DNA of 64,000 nucleotides from Chitinophaga jiangningensis (GCF_900142605.1 NZ_FRBL01000001.1:310001-374000), one strand, 5' to 3'. Positions 16,145 to 26,544 are shown, numbered from the stretch's first letter. The notes: generated by a model not told the origin, from the letters alone. Made by a program: numbers and translations.

Positions 16145-18094
16145 TTATACCCTATAACTCCCTGGCAACTTCATCAGCTCCTGCAACTTCCCGGCATGCT
16201 GCTCATATACCCCCCTCGGCGTGGTATTATATTTTACACACAGGGATGCGGCCTTCCCTACTACCTCTCCCATCATTCCACAGGTACGCATTACACGTAT
16301 AGGCCCCAGGCCATCATTGTTAACACTGATATTTCTGCCAGCCATAAACAGGTTAGTAATGTTGCGACTATAAAGCACCCGATATGGTGCCCAGTACAAT
16401 TGCTTTTGACTCCCCTCCTGCTTGTAGGTAAAGTGGTCGCCTTCTGTAGCCCTGGAAATAAATTCCTGCCCCTTCAGCCCCTTGTCGAAAGCGGGATCAG
16501 GCCTGTGGATATCGATATGCCAGGAGCATGGGAAGGCGGGGTCCGGAAACGGTGTATGGTTCCTGAAATCGTCCGCAGAGAGAATTACATCTCCCATTAA
16601 CCTCCTCGACTCCCTTTTACCTGCTATAAATGCAGCCCATCCTAACCGGTGGTTGGGATATTCTTTATCGACATTTTTAAGTGCATCCCAGGCGCCGTAC
16701 ATCGCACGGAGGTTCAGATCGCGGATCAGCTCAATCTGGGTAACAGGATCTTTATCAAAACCACTTTCCCAGAACCATCCACCCAGATTTGCCAGCGGAT
16801 CTTCTTTCCCCCATTGACCCTTATAATTTTTCCTGCCGGGAAATGGCTTGTCGGAAAGGTCTATCGCCCACGGACAACGTGGAAACGGCTGTGCCACCTG
16901 TCCTACTTCACATTGCGTGGCCAGTGCTGTTTTATCTTTACACTCACATTCCAATACCGCTTTATCATCAGCTGCATCCAGCACATTCCAGAGGTTAGAC
17001 ACCCCCATCAAACCCGTTTGTGATTGCTCAAAGTCCGCCCCGGCCATAAATCCAATGCCGGCATCGCCTGTACAATCCGCAAAATAAGTTGCTGTAATAC
17101 GCTTACGGATACCCGTTTTTATATTTTGTAATACAACCGCCTTAATATTGTTATCTGTTGCCTCTACCGCAAAAGCACGTTCATGCAGCATGAGTGTGAT
17201 ATTAGGTTCTGCTTTTACCTTCTCCAACTTCAGTTCATCATTATACGCCTTGCCTCCCAGCGCATTTCTGGTACCATGCACCGGCTGTGCAGTGAGTGGT
17301 ACAAATTCCTCCACAATTTCTCCGATATGCACAAATGGCTCCTGCCTCGTGTGTCCTTCCGGCCATACGCGTACTTCAGAACTACCATTCCCTCCCAATA
17401 CCGGCCGGTCCTGTACCAAAGCCACCTTCAACCCCTGCCTGGCCGCCGAAATCGCAGCAGCTGTACCGGCGATACCTCCTCCGATCACTGCCAGGTCATA
17501 CTTTCCGCTATCTATAGGAATATCACTTAGCCCACATAGTTTCCTTCTGAATTTTGTGAGTGCCGCTACCTCGTTTACAGGCTCAAACTTTTCATCTTTA
17601 CAAAAAAGAATAGCCTCACAACGGCCTTCAAAACCAGTCAGATCGTGTAGCGAGATCCTGGCTTTTTTATTCACTGTCACCAGTCCCCCATCATGCCAAT
17701 GCCATTGATCCCCCTTGGTACCAAACGTTTCCTTTACCGGCACCTCATTAATCAACACCTGGAACTTACCAGGCGCTCCCGGCGCTTTCCAGGGAGCCAC
17801 CCAATCTTTGGTACGCACCCACAACCGATAGGTGCCTGCACTCGGAAACTCTGCCTCCGTTACCGCGTCAGCTACGGGAACTCCTAACCCGTGCGCCAGC
17901 AGATAGGGCGAGCCCATCACGTCCATGGATTGCTGATCTAAGTCCCACCCGCCATAATCGCTGAAACTTTCAGCTTCCAGAAACAGGAACTCTGTACTTC
18001 CGGTGGTGGATATATTAGCGAAAAGGCCCGATGGGCGGGCAAGTAACAAAAGAGTGGTGTTGCCTAAAAGGCCAATAAATGCGCTGCGTTTCAT
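16145..18094 (-). CDS. Exported FAD-dependent oxidoreductase
   Basis: The product has 649 residues. An N-terminal signal-like stretch (MKRSAFIGLLGNTTLLLLARPSGLFA) is followed by a beta-sandwich domain of about 150 residues with aromatic residues that looks like a carbohydrate-binding fold (EAESFSDYGGWDLD at its start), then an FAD-binding domain of the FAD_oxidored family with DLAVIGGGIAGTAAA and LGGNGSSEVR, and YFADCTGDAGIG. Members of this family are found near polysaccharide-use genes in Bacteroidota; substrate is unknown. The ATG at 18094 is chosen because it starts the signal sequence; the frame is open for another 43 codons upstream that are not protein-like. No neighbour is clearly co-transcribed. 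Confidence 0.85.
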   Translation of the reverse strand: MKRSAFIGLLGNTTLLLLARPSGLFANISTTGSTEFLFLEAESFSDYGGWDLDQQSMDVMGSPYLLAHGLGVPVADAVTEAEFPSAGTYRLWVRTKDWVAPWKAPGAPGKFQVLINEVPVKETFGTKGDQWHWHDGGLVTVNKKARISLHDLTGFEGRCEAILFCKDEKFEPVNEVAALTKFRRKLCGLSDIPIDSGKYDLAVIGGGIAGTAAAISAARQGLKVALVQDRPVLGGNGSSEVRVWPEGHTRQEPFVHIGEIVEEFVPLTAQPVHGTRNALGGKAYNDELKLEKVKAEPNITLMLHERAFAVEATDNNIKAVVLQNIKTGIRKRITATYFADCTGDAGIGFMAGADFEQSQTGLMGVSNLWNVLDAADDKAVLECECKDKTALATQCEVGQVAQPFPRCPWAIDLSDKPFPGRKNYKGQWGKEDPLANLGGWFWESGFDKDPVTQIELIRDLNLRAMYGAWDALKNVDKEYPNHRLGWAAFIAGKRESRRLMGDVILSADDFRNHTPFPDPAFPCSWHIDIHRPDPAFDKGLKGQEFISRATEGDHFTYKQEGSQKQLYWAPYRVLYSRNITNLFMAGRNISVNNDGLGPIRVMRTCGMMGEVVGKAASLCVKYNTTPRGVYEQHAGKLQELMKLPGSYRV

Positions 18095-18243
18095 GTTCGT
18101 GGAATTCGGTATTAATTTTCGATCGTGGAAAAAAATACTAGTAGTGTTAAAAATAATGGATAAGGAATGGATTTCAGGGGTTTCTTTATGACCGGCAGGA
18201 AGTGGGGTTTGGGAACAGCCCACTTTAACATATCCGGTAAATC

Positions 18244-18279
18244 AGAAGGGCTGACCAATGCAAATTGGTCAGCCCTTCT
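18244..18279. terminator. Strong hairpin after the unknown secreted protein gene
   Basis: A perfect 16-bp stem (AGAAGGGCTGACCAAT with its complement, loop GCAA) lies 19 bases beyond the minus-strand stop at 18299. The T tail is weak (CTGATTT on the minus strand). Confidence 0.75.
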
Positions 18280-18298
18280 TGTAAAGTGACATTTGTTA

Positions 18299-19864
18299 TT
18301 AACTGATTTTCTCCAGTCTTAAATCCATGCGTTTATCTTTCTTAAAATATTCAATAATCATTACAGAGCCAGCTTTAGCAGGCAAAATTCTGGACTTGCT
18401 GGCTTTTGATTTAAGATTGATTTTGTCCTGCGAGTACTTTTTACCGTCGAAATGGATGGTGTTAAACGTTTGGCCTTTATAGTCAGCATCTTTCACGTAA
18501 TCACTATAGCAGAAAGAGAAATTCTCATTATCCTCATCTCCTGTTGTGAAATCATAGTCAAAATATCCTACCGCTTTAATATACATGGCCAGCATATGCG
18601 CACTGGCAAAATCCGTAACGGCTGACCCCATGGCAGTATTTTGGGTTTTAGGGTAGATTTTACCTTCAGCGATGTGGTACTGCTGATCGAATGTCATTAC
18701 CACCATATCAGTAACCACTATTTTGGTAGCACCGGCGTTAGTGGTGGCACCTGCTGCCGCTCCCAAAACCTTTAAGGCCATACCACCTGCGCTGACTTGT
18801 CGTTTGTATCCTTCCGCCACTACATGAAGCTTCCCATCCGGAGATTGAATCATTTTGTGGATATACAGGTAGCCCACCCCGTCGATTTTACCCTTACTGC
18901 TTGTTCCCAGCACTTTACCCATATCCGTTTCCCAACTATTATAGGATCTGGTCAGGATTTCACCCTTACTGTTCAGTGTATAAAAGGCTAATCCTTTACT
19001 CGGATCTTTTACCACATTGTCTTTCTTGTCAAAGTAAGTGCCAGCCACGAGAATGTTACCTGTTTTTACATCTTTAGTGACTGTAGTTGGAGAAAACAGG
19101 TACTCATCATTTTCTCCATCCAGATCAAAAACTTTACGTTTCGTCACAAAGTTAATACCTACAAAATGAGAAGTAAAGTTGTTCCTGAAAAGGTTCGACT
19201 TCTTATAGACCTGCAATAGCACTAAGCTATCCGTACTTCCAAGATATTCTGCCATTGCAAACTTTTCCTTATCATCGGTAGGAATATACTTCCAGTACGC
19301 CTTCTTTTCGGAACCATAGAGATCGATTTCATAAGTAAAGTCTTTTCCTTCTCTTACCGGCATAACAGAGATATAGCCTTTGTCGCCTACCTCAAATACG
19401 CTCTGGTTGGTACCTTCGTCACTATGCATGGTTTCATACTGCATCATGAATTGCTCCGTCTTTTTAGAGTACTCATTGGTGTAGGTATTCAATAATTTAC
19501 CATCCAGTGAATAAATCTTCATAGTAAGTGTTCTTTCCTTAGCATCCTTAAATAAAAAAGAAAGAGAACTACCGTTATAGGCGGACTCCAGCAGCACTAC
19601 ATTTTTGTTATCCTGGAAGGTGATATCCTTTACCTTGTTCAGGTTTTCATCCAGGATCTGCAGTGTATATTCATTTGTTTTTCTGTCGACCTTATCGCTC
19701 TGATAGAAGAAAAAATATCCTTTAATCTGATTTTTCTCCATAATGGTTCCACTGTTACGCAGGTAGGTGGAATATACATTATCAACAGACAATTTGTTTT
19801 GTGCCTGAACAGTGGTGGCGCATAGGTATAGGGAAAGCACACCAGTCAAAATTTTTCTGACCAT
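18299..19864 (-). CDS. Secreted protein of unknown function, likely beta-propeller
   Basis: The product has 521 residues with a signal peptide (MVRKILTGVLSLYLCATTVQAQ). The body consists of repeated strand units such as LQILDENLNKVKDI, MKIYSLDGKLLNTY and LAFYTLNSKGEIL, which suggests a propeller of the WD40/YVTN kind. A hydrophobic Ala/Gly stretch (MALKVLGAAAGATTNAGATKIVV) occurs near residue 365. I do not recognise a characterised family. It follows the M48 metalloprotease gene by 30 bases, so the two are probably one operon and may act in the same compartment. Confidence 0.8.
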   Translation of the reverse strand: MVRKILTGVLSLYLCATTVQAQNKLSVDNVYSTYLRNSGTIMEKNQIKGYFFFYQSDKVDRKTNEYTLQILDENLNKVKDITFQDNKNVVLLESAYNGSSLSFLFKDAKERTLTMKIYSLDGKLLNTYTNEYSKKTEQFMMQYETMHSDEGTNQSVFEVGDKGYISVMPVREGKDFTYEIDLYGSEKKAYWKYIPTDDKEKFAMAEYLGSTDSLVLLQVYKKSNLFRNNFTSHFVGINFVTKRKVFDLDGENDEYLFSPTTVTKDVKTGNILVAGTYFDKKDNVVKDPSKGLAFYTLNSKGEILTRSYNSWETDMGKVLGTSSKGKIDGVGYLYIHKMIQSPDGKLHVVAEGYKRQVSAGGMALKVLGAAAGATTNAGATKIVVTDMVVMTFDQQYHIAEGKIYPKTQNTAMGSAVTDFASAHMLAMYIKAVGYFDYDFTTGDEDNENFSFCYSDYVKDADYKGQTFNTIHFDGKKYSQDKINLKSKASKSRILPAKAGSVMIIEYFKKDKRMDLRLEKIS

Positions 19865-19894
19865 TTTTGAATTTTTAGATTTTGATTTATTTGC

Positions 19895-21295
19895 TTATTT
19901 ATAGCGTTGTCTTGCTTTTTCTAGTTCAGTATTAAATACAGTACAGTTCCCAAACTTAGTTTGATATTGCTCCAGGAAATTAAAACCTATAGCAGGAAAA
20001 TCAGCAGCGTATAGATTTTGTACCATTTGCAAAACGGTATTATATCCTGAAGAATTTTGAGGGGCGGGCAGGTCGATCCGTTTGCCTAACGTATGCTCCT
20101 GTTGTGCGTCGTAGCAGCTATTGAAAATTTTGCCGATCTGCGTTATCAGAAAAGGATCTTCCGGGAAGTCGCCCAGCTGTTTTATTGCTGCATACAAACT
20201 CCTGGTATAGTGCTCTCTCTCAAATTCATAGGCTATGGGTTCATATCTGAATGTGATACGTAAAGAATCAAAAGTATTTTTATCTATAGGATTAGCAAGG
20301 CGATTGTTTTGCGGCACCGCTTTAACAAAGGGTTGCAGCGTTTGAATCCTGCGCCTGCAGTCCGGATGTGTTTTAAGGGAATCTGCCAGTGCTTCATCTT
20401 TTTCCAATACTGCATGTCCGCCAAGCAACCCTTCTTTTTTGCTTATCCATTTCTTTTTAAAGGGGTAGTTTTTTGCATCAAACAGTTTTTGCAGTGCTTT
20501 TGCGGCATCCAAAGTATCCTCATCCACATTATCCAATAATTCGAGTGTAGTAATTGCTGCGTTCAAATCGAAATTAGTGCGACTTAAAAACACCAGGCCC
20601 ATCGAATCCGCTTCCGATTCATGATCCCTGCTATGACGCCTGCTATCAAAGGAAATTCCTTTCATCAACTTCTCCAGCTGCGTTTTTTTATTGAACTCAC
20701 TATTTTTTATTTGTTTCAGTTCACTTTGCACTTCCTTACTGTTCATGGTGGTTACGTACCTGCTGATACTATTGTCGCTGTGACGCAGGTAGTAATGAGC
20801 TAATTCATGGCATAACACAAAAGCAACCTGACTCTCGTCCGATAAGGTGCTGAATAATCCCATATTAAAAAGAATGACTCCCTCACCGATAAAACTGGCG
20901 TTAGGTACTGCTGATCTTGAAAAAAAGAGGTGCAGTTTTTCTTCTTTCAATACTGGATTTGCGGCAATAATTGTTTTGGCAATCTTATCGAGATACGATT
21001 GCGCAAAGGGAGCAGTGTAAACCTCCTGCTTATCAAGTATCGATTTTATATTTTCCCAACGCTCCTTATAAATTGCTTCATAATCCTTCCGATTGGCAGC
21101 TGGCAGTGCAGCAATGGTTGTTTTATAACGGGTTTCCAGCTCCGCCGTAAGACTTCTTATTCTGGCTTCATTTACAGCTACAGGCTTGAATACAGTGCAT
21201 TGCGCAGACAGGTAACCGGGGAGTAACAGGCAACAACATAAGGCAAGGAAAACGATTCTGACAACAGCCAATTGCCGGAACAAAATAGATTTCAT
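19895..21295 (-). CDS. M48-family metalloprotease, exported
   Basis: The product has 466 residues. A signal peptide (about 1-31, ending LSAQC) could be a lipoprotein signal, since a Cys lies at 33, but LSAQC is not a standard lipobox. The zinc motif HELAH is at 163-167, followed by the glutamate ligand region HESEADSMGLVFL. The remainder after about 290 is helical and family-specific. Peptidase M48 proteins in the periplasm include the quality-control protease BepA/YfgC; this protein has the same HExxH...ExxAD arrangement but its substrate is not known. It is upstream of the unknown secreted protein gene in a probable operon. Confidence 0.88.
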   Translation of the reverse strand: MKSILFRQLAVVRIVFLALCCCLLLPGYLSAQCTVFKPVAVNEARIRSLTAELETRYKTTIAALPAANRKDYEAIYKERWENIKSILDKQEVYTAPFAQSYLDKIAKTIIAANPVLKEEKLHLFFSRSAVPNASFIGEGVILFNMGLFSTLSDESQVAFVLCHELAHYYLRHSDNSISRYVTTMNSKEVQSELKQIKNSEFNKKTQLEKLMKGISFDSRRHSRDHESEADSMGLVFLSRTNFDLNAAITTLELLDNVDEDTLDAAKALQKLFDAKNYPFKKKWISKKEGLLGGHAVLEKDEALADSLKTHPDCRRRIQTLQPFVKAVPQNNRLANPIDKNTFDSLRITFRYEPIAYEFEREHYTRSLYAAIKQLGDFPEDPFLITQIGKIFNSCYDAQQEHTLGKRIDLPAPQNSSGYNTVLQMVQNLYAADFPAIGFNFLEQYQTKFGNCTVFNTELEKARQRYK

Positions 21296-21425
21296 ATGGA
21301 GTGGTTTATAGGGAATATGGAGCGAATATAGAAAATGTTGGAAGAAAAAAAATCAGTATTTAGGATAAGAAAGCAGCACTACAACGTTGGTGTAATGGTG
21401 GTAAAATATTATTCTTAAGGTAACA

Positions 21426-21460
21426 AAAAGGGGCCAGGTTACCTGTTGGTAGCCTGGCCC
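21426..21460 (-). terminator. Terminator after the regulatory-fold protein gene
   Basis: A 13-bp stem with one G-T pair (21431-21443 with 21448-21460, GGGCCAGG core) is followed on the minus strand by CTTTTTG. Confidence 0.88.
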
Positions 21461-21494
21461 TGACAGCAGGTTCCGGTTGCAGGAATCCCTGCGA

Positions 21495-23336
21495 TTACTT
21501 ACAGAAGATTATTTCAGTACCGGTATGATCATCGTTATACTCCCCGTTAGTAAGTTTTCTACGGGTTACCAGTGAAAGTTTATATGCGCAGGACGGCCAG
21601 GTGTTAAAGGCCGGCGTAACAGTTCCTGGTGTAGCAAAGTCGATCACGTTATTTGAACCACGTGGTACTGTGCCTGAGCCACCGGTAATAGTAATACCGC
21701 CCGGCACTGCTGCGCTGGCGATACCAAGTGCCCATGATGCGATCAGTTCATGATCCGCGGTATAGCGTACATGCGCATGCGTAGTAATCGGTGTACAGCC
21801 ACTAACACCGGTACTGAGTTCATCCAGTTGTAACAAGCGTACTTCTTCCCAGTTATTAACATAGATCACGCCTTTGGTGGTCTGTTCTTTGAAATGCACC
21901 GAAGCCGGATTGGCAGGATCATCTGTTGTCTGGTAGGCAAAAAATACGCGTCTGCCATTTTTAGGACTCAGTGGCGCGTTGCCGGGTGCATCTCCTGGCG
22001 TTGCAGGACTACCACCGGGAACGAGCACATTGGTATTTACCCACAGCAGCGGGCCGATAAAGCCATTATCAATACCGCGCTGGTCCACTCTCACCCAGCC
22101 ATTGGCATCCTGGTGCAGTACATGATCCGGAATAACGCCCGGCGCACCATCAGGAGGAATACTGTCGGCAACGGAGGCAGGCTGATTCGGGTCAATTACA
22201 ATGTCCTGAAATGCCTGCACGCCGTTCCAGATAATTTCCCGCACGCCCACTACCAGCCTGCTTTGCTGGGTTTGTGCCAGCGTCACAGGGTTCCAGGTAG
22301 CACCATCATAAGAGTAGGTGAAGCGGTAAAACAGCGGTCTGGTGGTATCGGTAGGCACTTTCTTAGTGGCATAACCTACCAGTTTCACTGAACCGAAAAA
22401 GCCAAAGCCAATACCGCTGGCAAAGGTGCGGTTAATGGCAGTTAATCCGCCGGCATCGATATCTCCGATGATCTTGTACTCACCGAAGCGGGTAAACAAT
22501 GGCGTATCAGTAGTATATACCTCACCATCAGGAACACAGAGTTTAACACAGAAGCAATTATGTGCGTTGGTACGGGCACTTGTATGGCCCATGCTGCGCG
22601 GCTCTTTCAGCAGCACTGTTCCCGAACCTGATTCAATACGGAAATACAGATCCGGCCCTGCGGGCCATTCTACATTGAGCCAGCTTAGCAGTGTTTTGGA
22701 GAAATCAGCGGAAGTGTAAACAATCTTAAAATGCCCGGATGCATCGGTAAAACCACTGCCCAGGGGATCATCCTGCAGGAGGTCCACATCATAGGCGAAT
22801 ACACGTAATCCGTTTAACGGCTTACCGGTTTTGCAATCCACTACCTTGCCGCAGATTACCCAGCGATCCAGCTTTTGTAGAATCTGGCACCACCATTTGG
22901 ATACGATACAATACTCCCAGGCAAACAAATATTCAGCCTGGTTGTCAGCATTTCGTTCGCGCCATTGTGGCTGTAAGGTGGTCAGGTGAAATTGAAATTC
23001 AGTTATCTTTTTGGGAGGAATCGGTTTACCAAAGCCCGTTCCGCAAGTGAAGTCAATATCAAAAGCTTCTCCTTTATAGTTCTCTTTCTCACCGAGGTTA
23101 AAAACAAATTCACCATTTTCATTTGCGATGGTTTCAGCCAGGAGCAGTTTACTTTTCGCCTTTATATCTTCCTCACTTACCTGGTGAAAGGTTTGATTTG
23201 TATCTGCAACTGCCAGTACAGCGAGCGATTCCCTGGCATCAGCGCGGTAGAGCCTTACTTTGACTCCCGCCAGTGGCTCGCGGCAATCATCGCTGCACAG
23301 GAGGCCACATAATCTTCCTTTAAAAACGTAGTTCAT
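21495..23336 (-). CDS. Protein with carboxypeptidase-regulatory-like domains, unknown function
   Basis: The product has 613 residues from the ATG at 23336 (MNYVFKGRLCG). There is no signal peptide. Two transthyretin-like beta-sandwich units are visible: one near the N-terminus (EPLAGVKVRLYRAD...ANENGEFVFN) and one near 170-230 (VVDCKTGKPLNGLRVFAY...TDASGHFKIVY). The C-terminal half has aromatic, Pro and Gly-rich beta segments ending in KLSLVTRRKLTNGEYND. The ATG at 23336 is preferred over those at 23366 and 23417 because the same leader motif sits at the same distance before the start of the gene at 52283. It follows the CLCA-like gene by 97 bases with that motif between them. Export route unknown. 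Confidence 0.75.
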   Translation of the reverse strand: MNYVFKGRLCGLLCSDDCREPLAGVKVRLYRADARESLAVLAVADTNQTFHQVSEEDIKAKSKLLLAETIANENGEFVFNLGEKENYKGEAFDIDFTCGTGFGKPIPPKKITEFQFHLTTLQPQWRERNADNQAEYLFAWEYCIVSKWWCQILQKLDRWVICGKVVDCKTGKPLNGLRVFAYDVDLLQDDPLGSGFTDASGHFKIVYTSADFSKTLLSWLNVEWPAGPDLYFRIESGSGTVLLKEPRSMGHTSARTNAHNCFCVKLCVPDGEVYTTDTPLFTRFGEYKIIGDIDAGGLTAINRTFASGIGFGFFGSVKLVGYATKKVPTDTTRPLFYRFTYSYDGATWNPVTLAQTQQSRLVVGVREIIWNGVQAFQDIVIDPNQPASVADSIPPDGAPGVIPDHVLHQDANGWVRVDQRGIDNGFIGPLLWVNTNVLVPGGSPATPGDAPGNAPLSPKNGRRVFFAYQTTDDPANPASVHFKEQTTKGVIYVNNWEEVRLLQLDELSTGVSGCTPITTHAHVRYTADHELIASWALGIASAAVPGGITITGGSGTVPRGSNNVIDFATPGTVTPAFNTWPSCAYKLSLVTRRKLTNGEYNDDHTGTEIIFCK

Positions 23337-23348
23337 AACAATTGGGGT

Positions 23349-23380
23349 TTGGGGTTGCCTACTCATATATCCCTTTTCGG
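23349..23380 (-). promoter_or_regulatory. Conserved leader motif (copy A)
   Basis: Read on the plus strand: TTGGGGTT, CCTACTC, then CCTTTTCGG. The same order and near-identical wording occur at 52295-52331 before another gene on the same strand. A second partial copy (GGGGTGCCTACTC) lies at 23386-23398. Confidence 0.55.
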
Positions 23381-23433
23381 CTAATGGGGTGCCTACTCTT
23401 TCACGGATTTTCGGCATGCTCCGGCAAAATTTG

Positions 23434-26250
23434 TTACCTGAAAAGAAATCCGATAGTAAAATTCAGAAAGGCAGCTTTGCGTTCGCCAAATACCTGATGG
23501 AGATCCAGCCCGGTCGTCAGCTGCGAGCGAGTACTTACCGGCAGCACTCCACCTATACCAATATTTGCTCCTGCAGCGCTGGTATTTTCATTGCGGTAAA
23601 ATCCCGGGCCAGCCTTGATATATGGCTGCATACCCGGTACAACAGCAAACACTTTCTGTAGATTTACAGATACGTTTATCCAGTACGGGTTGGTGCCAGT
23701 GTTTTTTGCTGTAAACTGACTATAACCAGCCAGCCATACTAAATTCAGTTGCCTGCGAAGCTGATAGGTCAAATCAATCTGTGCATTGATGTTGGGGTAT
23801 GACTGCTCAATTAGTTCGCCCAAAGGGAATGAAGCACCAACATGTACACTATACCATAACCGGTATCTGTTATTCGGATTATTGTCAGGATCGTTTCCAT
23901 CTGTAATTCCGTTATTATTAGCGTCAGGGTCTAAAAAATCGGGGATATGATCCCTGTCAGCATCCTTCGTACCTTCTGTCGCATCCGGGATATCATCTCC
24001 ATCGGAATCATCATCGAGATAGTTGGGGATATTATCTCCGTCCTGATCTGAATAACCATCCGATTCGTTCAGGATACCATCGTGATCACAATCTTCCGTA
24101 GTGCAAAAAGGCTTACCATTTTTAACAAGAAAATATGTTGTGTTTTCCCTTTCAAAAGCATCAATTGTAACAGGCATCATCGCAGGACCAGTAAAGATGC
24201 TTTCACCATTGATAGGTTTTGCAGCAGTCGTAACTTTTGTTTTCACATATACTTCGTAAATACCGCTATAGTTGTAATCATTGAAGGTCGCTTTTACAGC
24301 ACGGGAATAGTAGTCTGGCTTCAGGTGAATCGGTACAAGTGTACCATCAGGCCTCTTTACGTGCCCTTCATAAATCACACCACTGTCAAGGTCAATCTTA
24401 TAGCTGCTGGTAGCGGCAATAGTCACGGGCTTCGCTGTATTCGCTATAATAGGGGATGTTTGAACAAAGAGGTCGGGTAATGGATTCTGTACATGTGCAG
24501 CCACATAAAGCGACTGATCATAGCCATTACCGGAAGCAACTATCAATCGCCATTTCCCCGGAACAGGATTACTTAGTTGAACCAGGATGTAATAAGGGTC
24601 TGTTTTGATTATATCACTATTTGCTGCTGTGTATACTTCGCCGTTAGGGCTGATCAATTGAAAAACGGGCTTCCAGGTTTTGATATCCGTATTCCTTGTG
24701 GAGAGAATTAAATTGAGTTGGCGTCCCATTTTTTCTACATTAAACGAAACGCTGTCCAATTCATTTTTTTGAACACGGGCGTATTTGGTTTGCCGCCTTC
24801 CTTTTACTATTAACGCCTTCCTTTCAAGCACCAGGCTTTCTCCCTGGGCGAGTGCAAATAATTTAAAATAGATGGATGGTAATTCATCGCCCTGAGCTGC
24901 GTCCAGCATGGCTGCGCCGGAGGTGCCGGCTATCTCTGCCAGTAAGGTTCTATCGGCTGCACTACCTACCGGGATAGTAAAGATGCGCACACCCATATTC
25001 TTCAGTAGCGTGGCGGCAGAATTAGGGTCTGCCCCACGATTGTTTTCACCGTCTGACAAAAGGAAAGCAGTTCTCGTTCTTCCGGCGGCTGCCGCTGCCT
25101 GAAATTCGAAAATGGAGGCATTCAAAGCAGTTCCAATGCCCGTGTTACCACCTGCCACCAAGCCGTCTATAGTATTCTTAAATGCATTGGCATCAGCAAC
25201 AGGTAAGTCAGATAACCTTCTGTCGAGCGTTGGGGTTTCTTCAAATGAAATAAGTCCTACCTGTGCCCCTATTCCCGCTCTCAGATCCACAAATGCTCTC
25301 GCTGCGGCTTTGGCAAAATCAAGCCTGGAAGGGCTTACGGTACTGGAAGGGTCTACTGCGGCACTCATGCTGCCGGAACGATCAATGAATAACATGATTT
25401 GATCGCTGCCGGTTACTGCCACTTCGAATATGGGGTTTCCGCAATTAGCGGGAGGAGCATTAACAGGATTGCCTGCAGGCACCGTGAATACAGTAGGATA
25501 GTTGGCATCCAAGGTTTCCCAGCAGGAAAGTCCGGGGTGCATTTCAGTTTGCTGGGTAATTTCGAAGCGGCTTGTAGTAGTATTCCAGGAAGCGCTGCAA
25601 TTGGGGTCTGTGCAATTACCTCCGCCAGCGCACGCCGATGTCGCAGGACAGGTAGTATTGTCGCCCTGTAGCCTATCGTGATTTCCGGCAGTACATAATT
25701 CACCAGAATTTCCACGCTGCTGCATCAGTTCATCAGCCAGGGCACTTCCAGCGTCAAGACAAGGTCCTATACCACAGGGTCCTCCCCAACGGCATTGTTC
25801 ATCGTATTCATCTCCCAAACCGAAAGCCAGATGGCCAAGCTCATGTGCAATAACAGCTCCATTAATACCACCCTGAAAAAGTACGATATGCGTTCCTTTT
25901 GTTCCGAAACCAGCACCACTACTAAAATAACTTACACCAGAACGACCTTCATCGGCATAAACCCATATATCCGCATCCTCCTCTCCTGCTGCACCGGCAG
26001 TGATGCGGATTGTTCCAAAACGCGCCTGCCCGTCGGTAGCATCACAAATAATTCCATTTGCAATCCTAAGTTCATTTTCAATCCTGGCAATGTCCGCAGC
26101 GGTAGGCACATAGCGAAAATTGACACTGAAATGCATTGTACCATCCACATCTATCCTCCCGGTGCCAGCAATGCTATCAATTGCCAGGAAGGAAAATAAG
26201 AGCAAAAGAGTTAAATGATAGCAACACGATTTTTTAATTTGATGTAACAT
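23434..26250 (-). CDS. CLCA-like metalloprotease/VWA protein fused to a predicted outer-membrane barrel
   Basis: The product has 938 residues. After a signal peptide (about 1-28) comes a domain with HELGHLAFGLGDEYDE at 136-151, the HExxHxxxGxxDEY zinc motif of the CLCA family. It is followed by a Cys-rich stretch (150-270), a VWA domain with MIDAS motif DRSGS at 290-294, then beta-sandwich segments (about 480-700). Thrombospondin type 3-like Ca repeats follow at roughly 715-775 (DHDGILNESDGYSDQDGDN...). The last 160 residues have alternating amphipathic strands ending in FLNFTIGFLFR, as in an outer-membrane barrel. CLCA proteins are secreted proteases that cleave themselves; a barrel-anchored bacterial version would be displayed on the outer surface. 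The barrel is inferred. Confidence 0.82.
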   Translation of the reverse strand: MLHQIKKSCCYHLTLLLLFSFLAIDSIAGTGRIDVDGTMHFSVNFRYVPTAADIARIENELRIANGIICDATDGQARFGTIRITAGAAGEEDADIWVYADEGRSGVSYFSSGAGFGTKGTHIVLFQGGINGAVIAHELGHLAFGLGDEYDEQCRWGGPCGIGPCLDAGSALADELMQQRGNSGELCTAGNHDRLQGDNTTCPATSACAGGGNCTDPNCSASWNTTTSRFEITQQTEMHPGLSCWETLDANYPTVFTVPAGNPVNAPPANCGNPIFEVAVTGSDQIMLFIDRSGSMSAAVDPSSTVSPSRLDFAKAAARAFVDLRAGIGAQVGLISFEETPTLDRRLSDLPVADANAFKNTIDGLVAGGNTGIGTALNASIFEFQAAAAAGRTRTAFLLSDGENNRGADPNSAATLLKNMGVRIFTIPVGSAADRTLLAEIAGTSGAAMLDAAQGDELPSIYFKLFALAQGESLVLERKALIVKGRRQTKYARVQKNELDSVSFNVEKMGRQLNLILSTRNTDIKTWKPVFQLISPNGEVYTAANSDIIKTDPYYILVQLSNPVPGKWRLIVASGNGYDQSLYVAAHVQNPLPDLFVQTSPIIANTAKPVTIAATSSYKIDLDSGVIYEGHVKRPDGTLVPIHLKPDYYSRAVKATFNDYNYSGIYEVYVKTKVTTAAKPINGESIFTGPAMMPVTIDAFERENTTYFLVKNGKPFCTTEDCDHDGILNESDGYSDQDGDNIPNYLDDDSDGDDIPDATEGTKDADRDHIPDFLDPDANNNGITDGNDPDNNPNNRYRLWYSVHVGASFPLGELIEQSYPNINAQIDLTYQLRRQLNLVWLAGYSQFTAKNTGTNPYWINVSVNLQKVFAVVPGMQPYIKAGPGFYRNENTSAAGANIGIGGVLPVSTRSQLTTGLDLHQVFGERKAAFLNFTIGFLFR

Positions 26251-26544
26251 GATCTTACTTTTTTGGGGTCATCAAAATCTCAGGGTTAATTGGCATATAA
26301 GATTCAGGGACGTGATAGTCATCAATAACAGCGGAGGATTCGTATATGCAAGTGATGCCAACCTCAATTGCATACACTCATAGATACCGCTTACTGATAT
26401 ATAGTCGGGGAAGAAAAAGGAAAGGTAAACAAACAGGTACAAATTCAGGTAAAACCAGCACAACAAAAAAACTTATCATATTACATATCAAATCATTACA
26501 CAAACAATCTTCCAGACTCCAGCATTCGACACAGTGCTTTCTAT

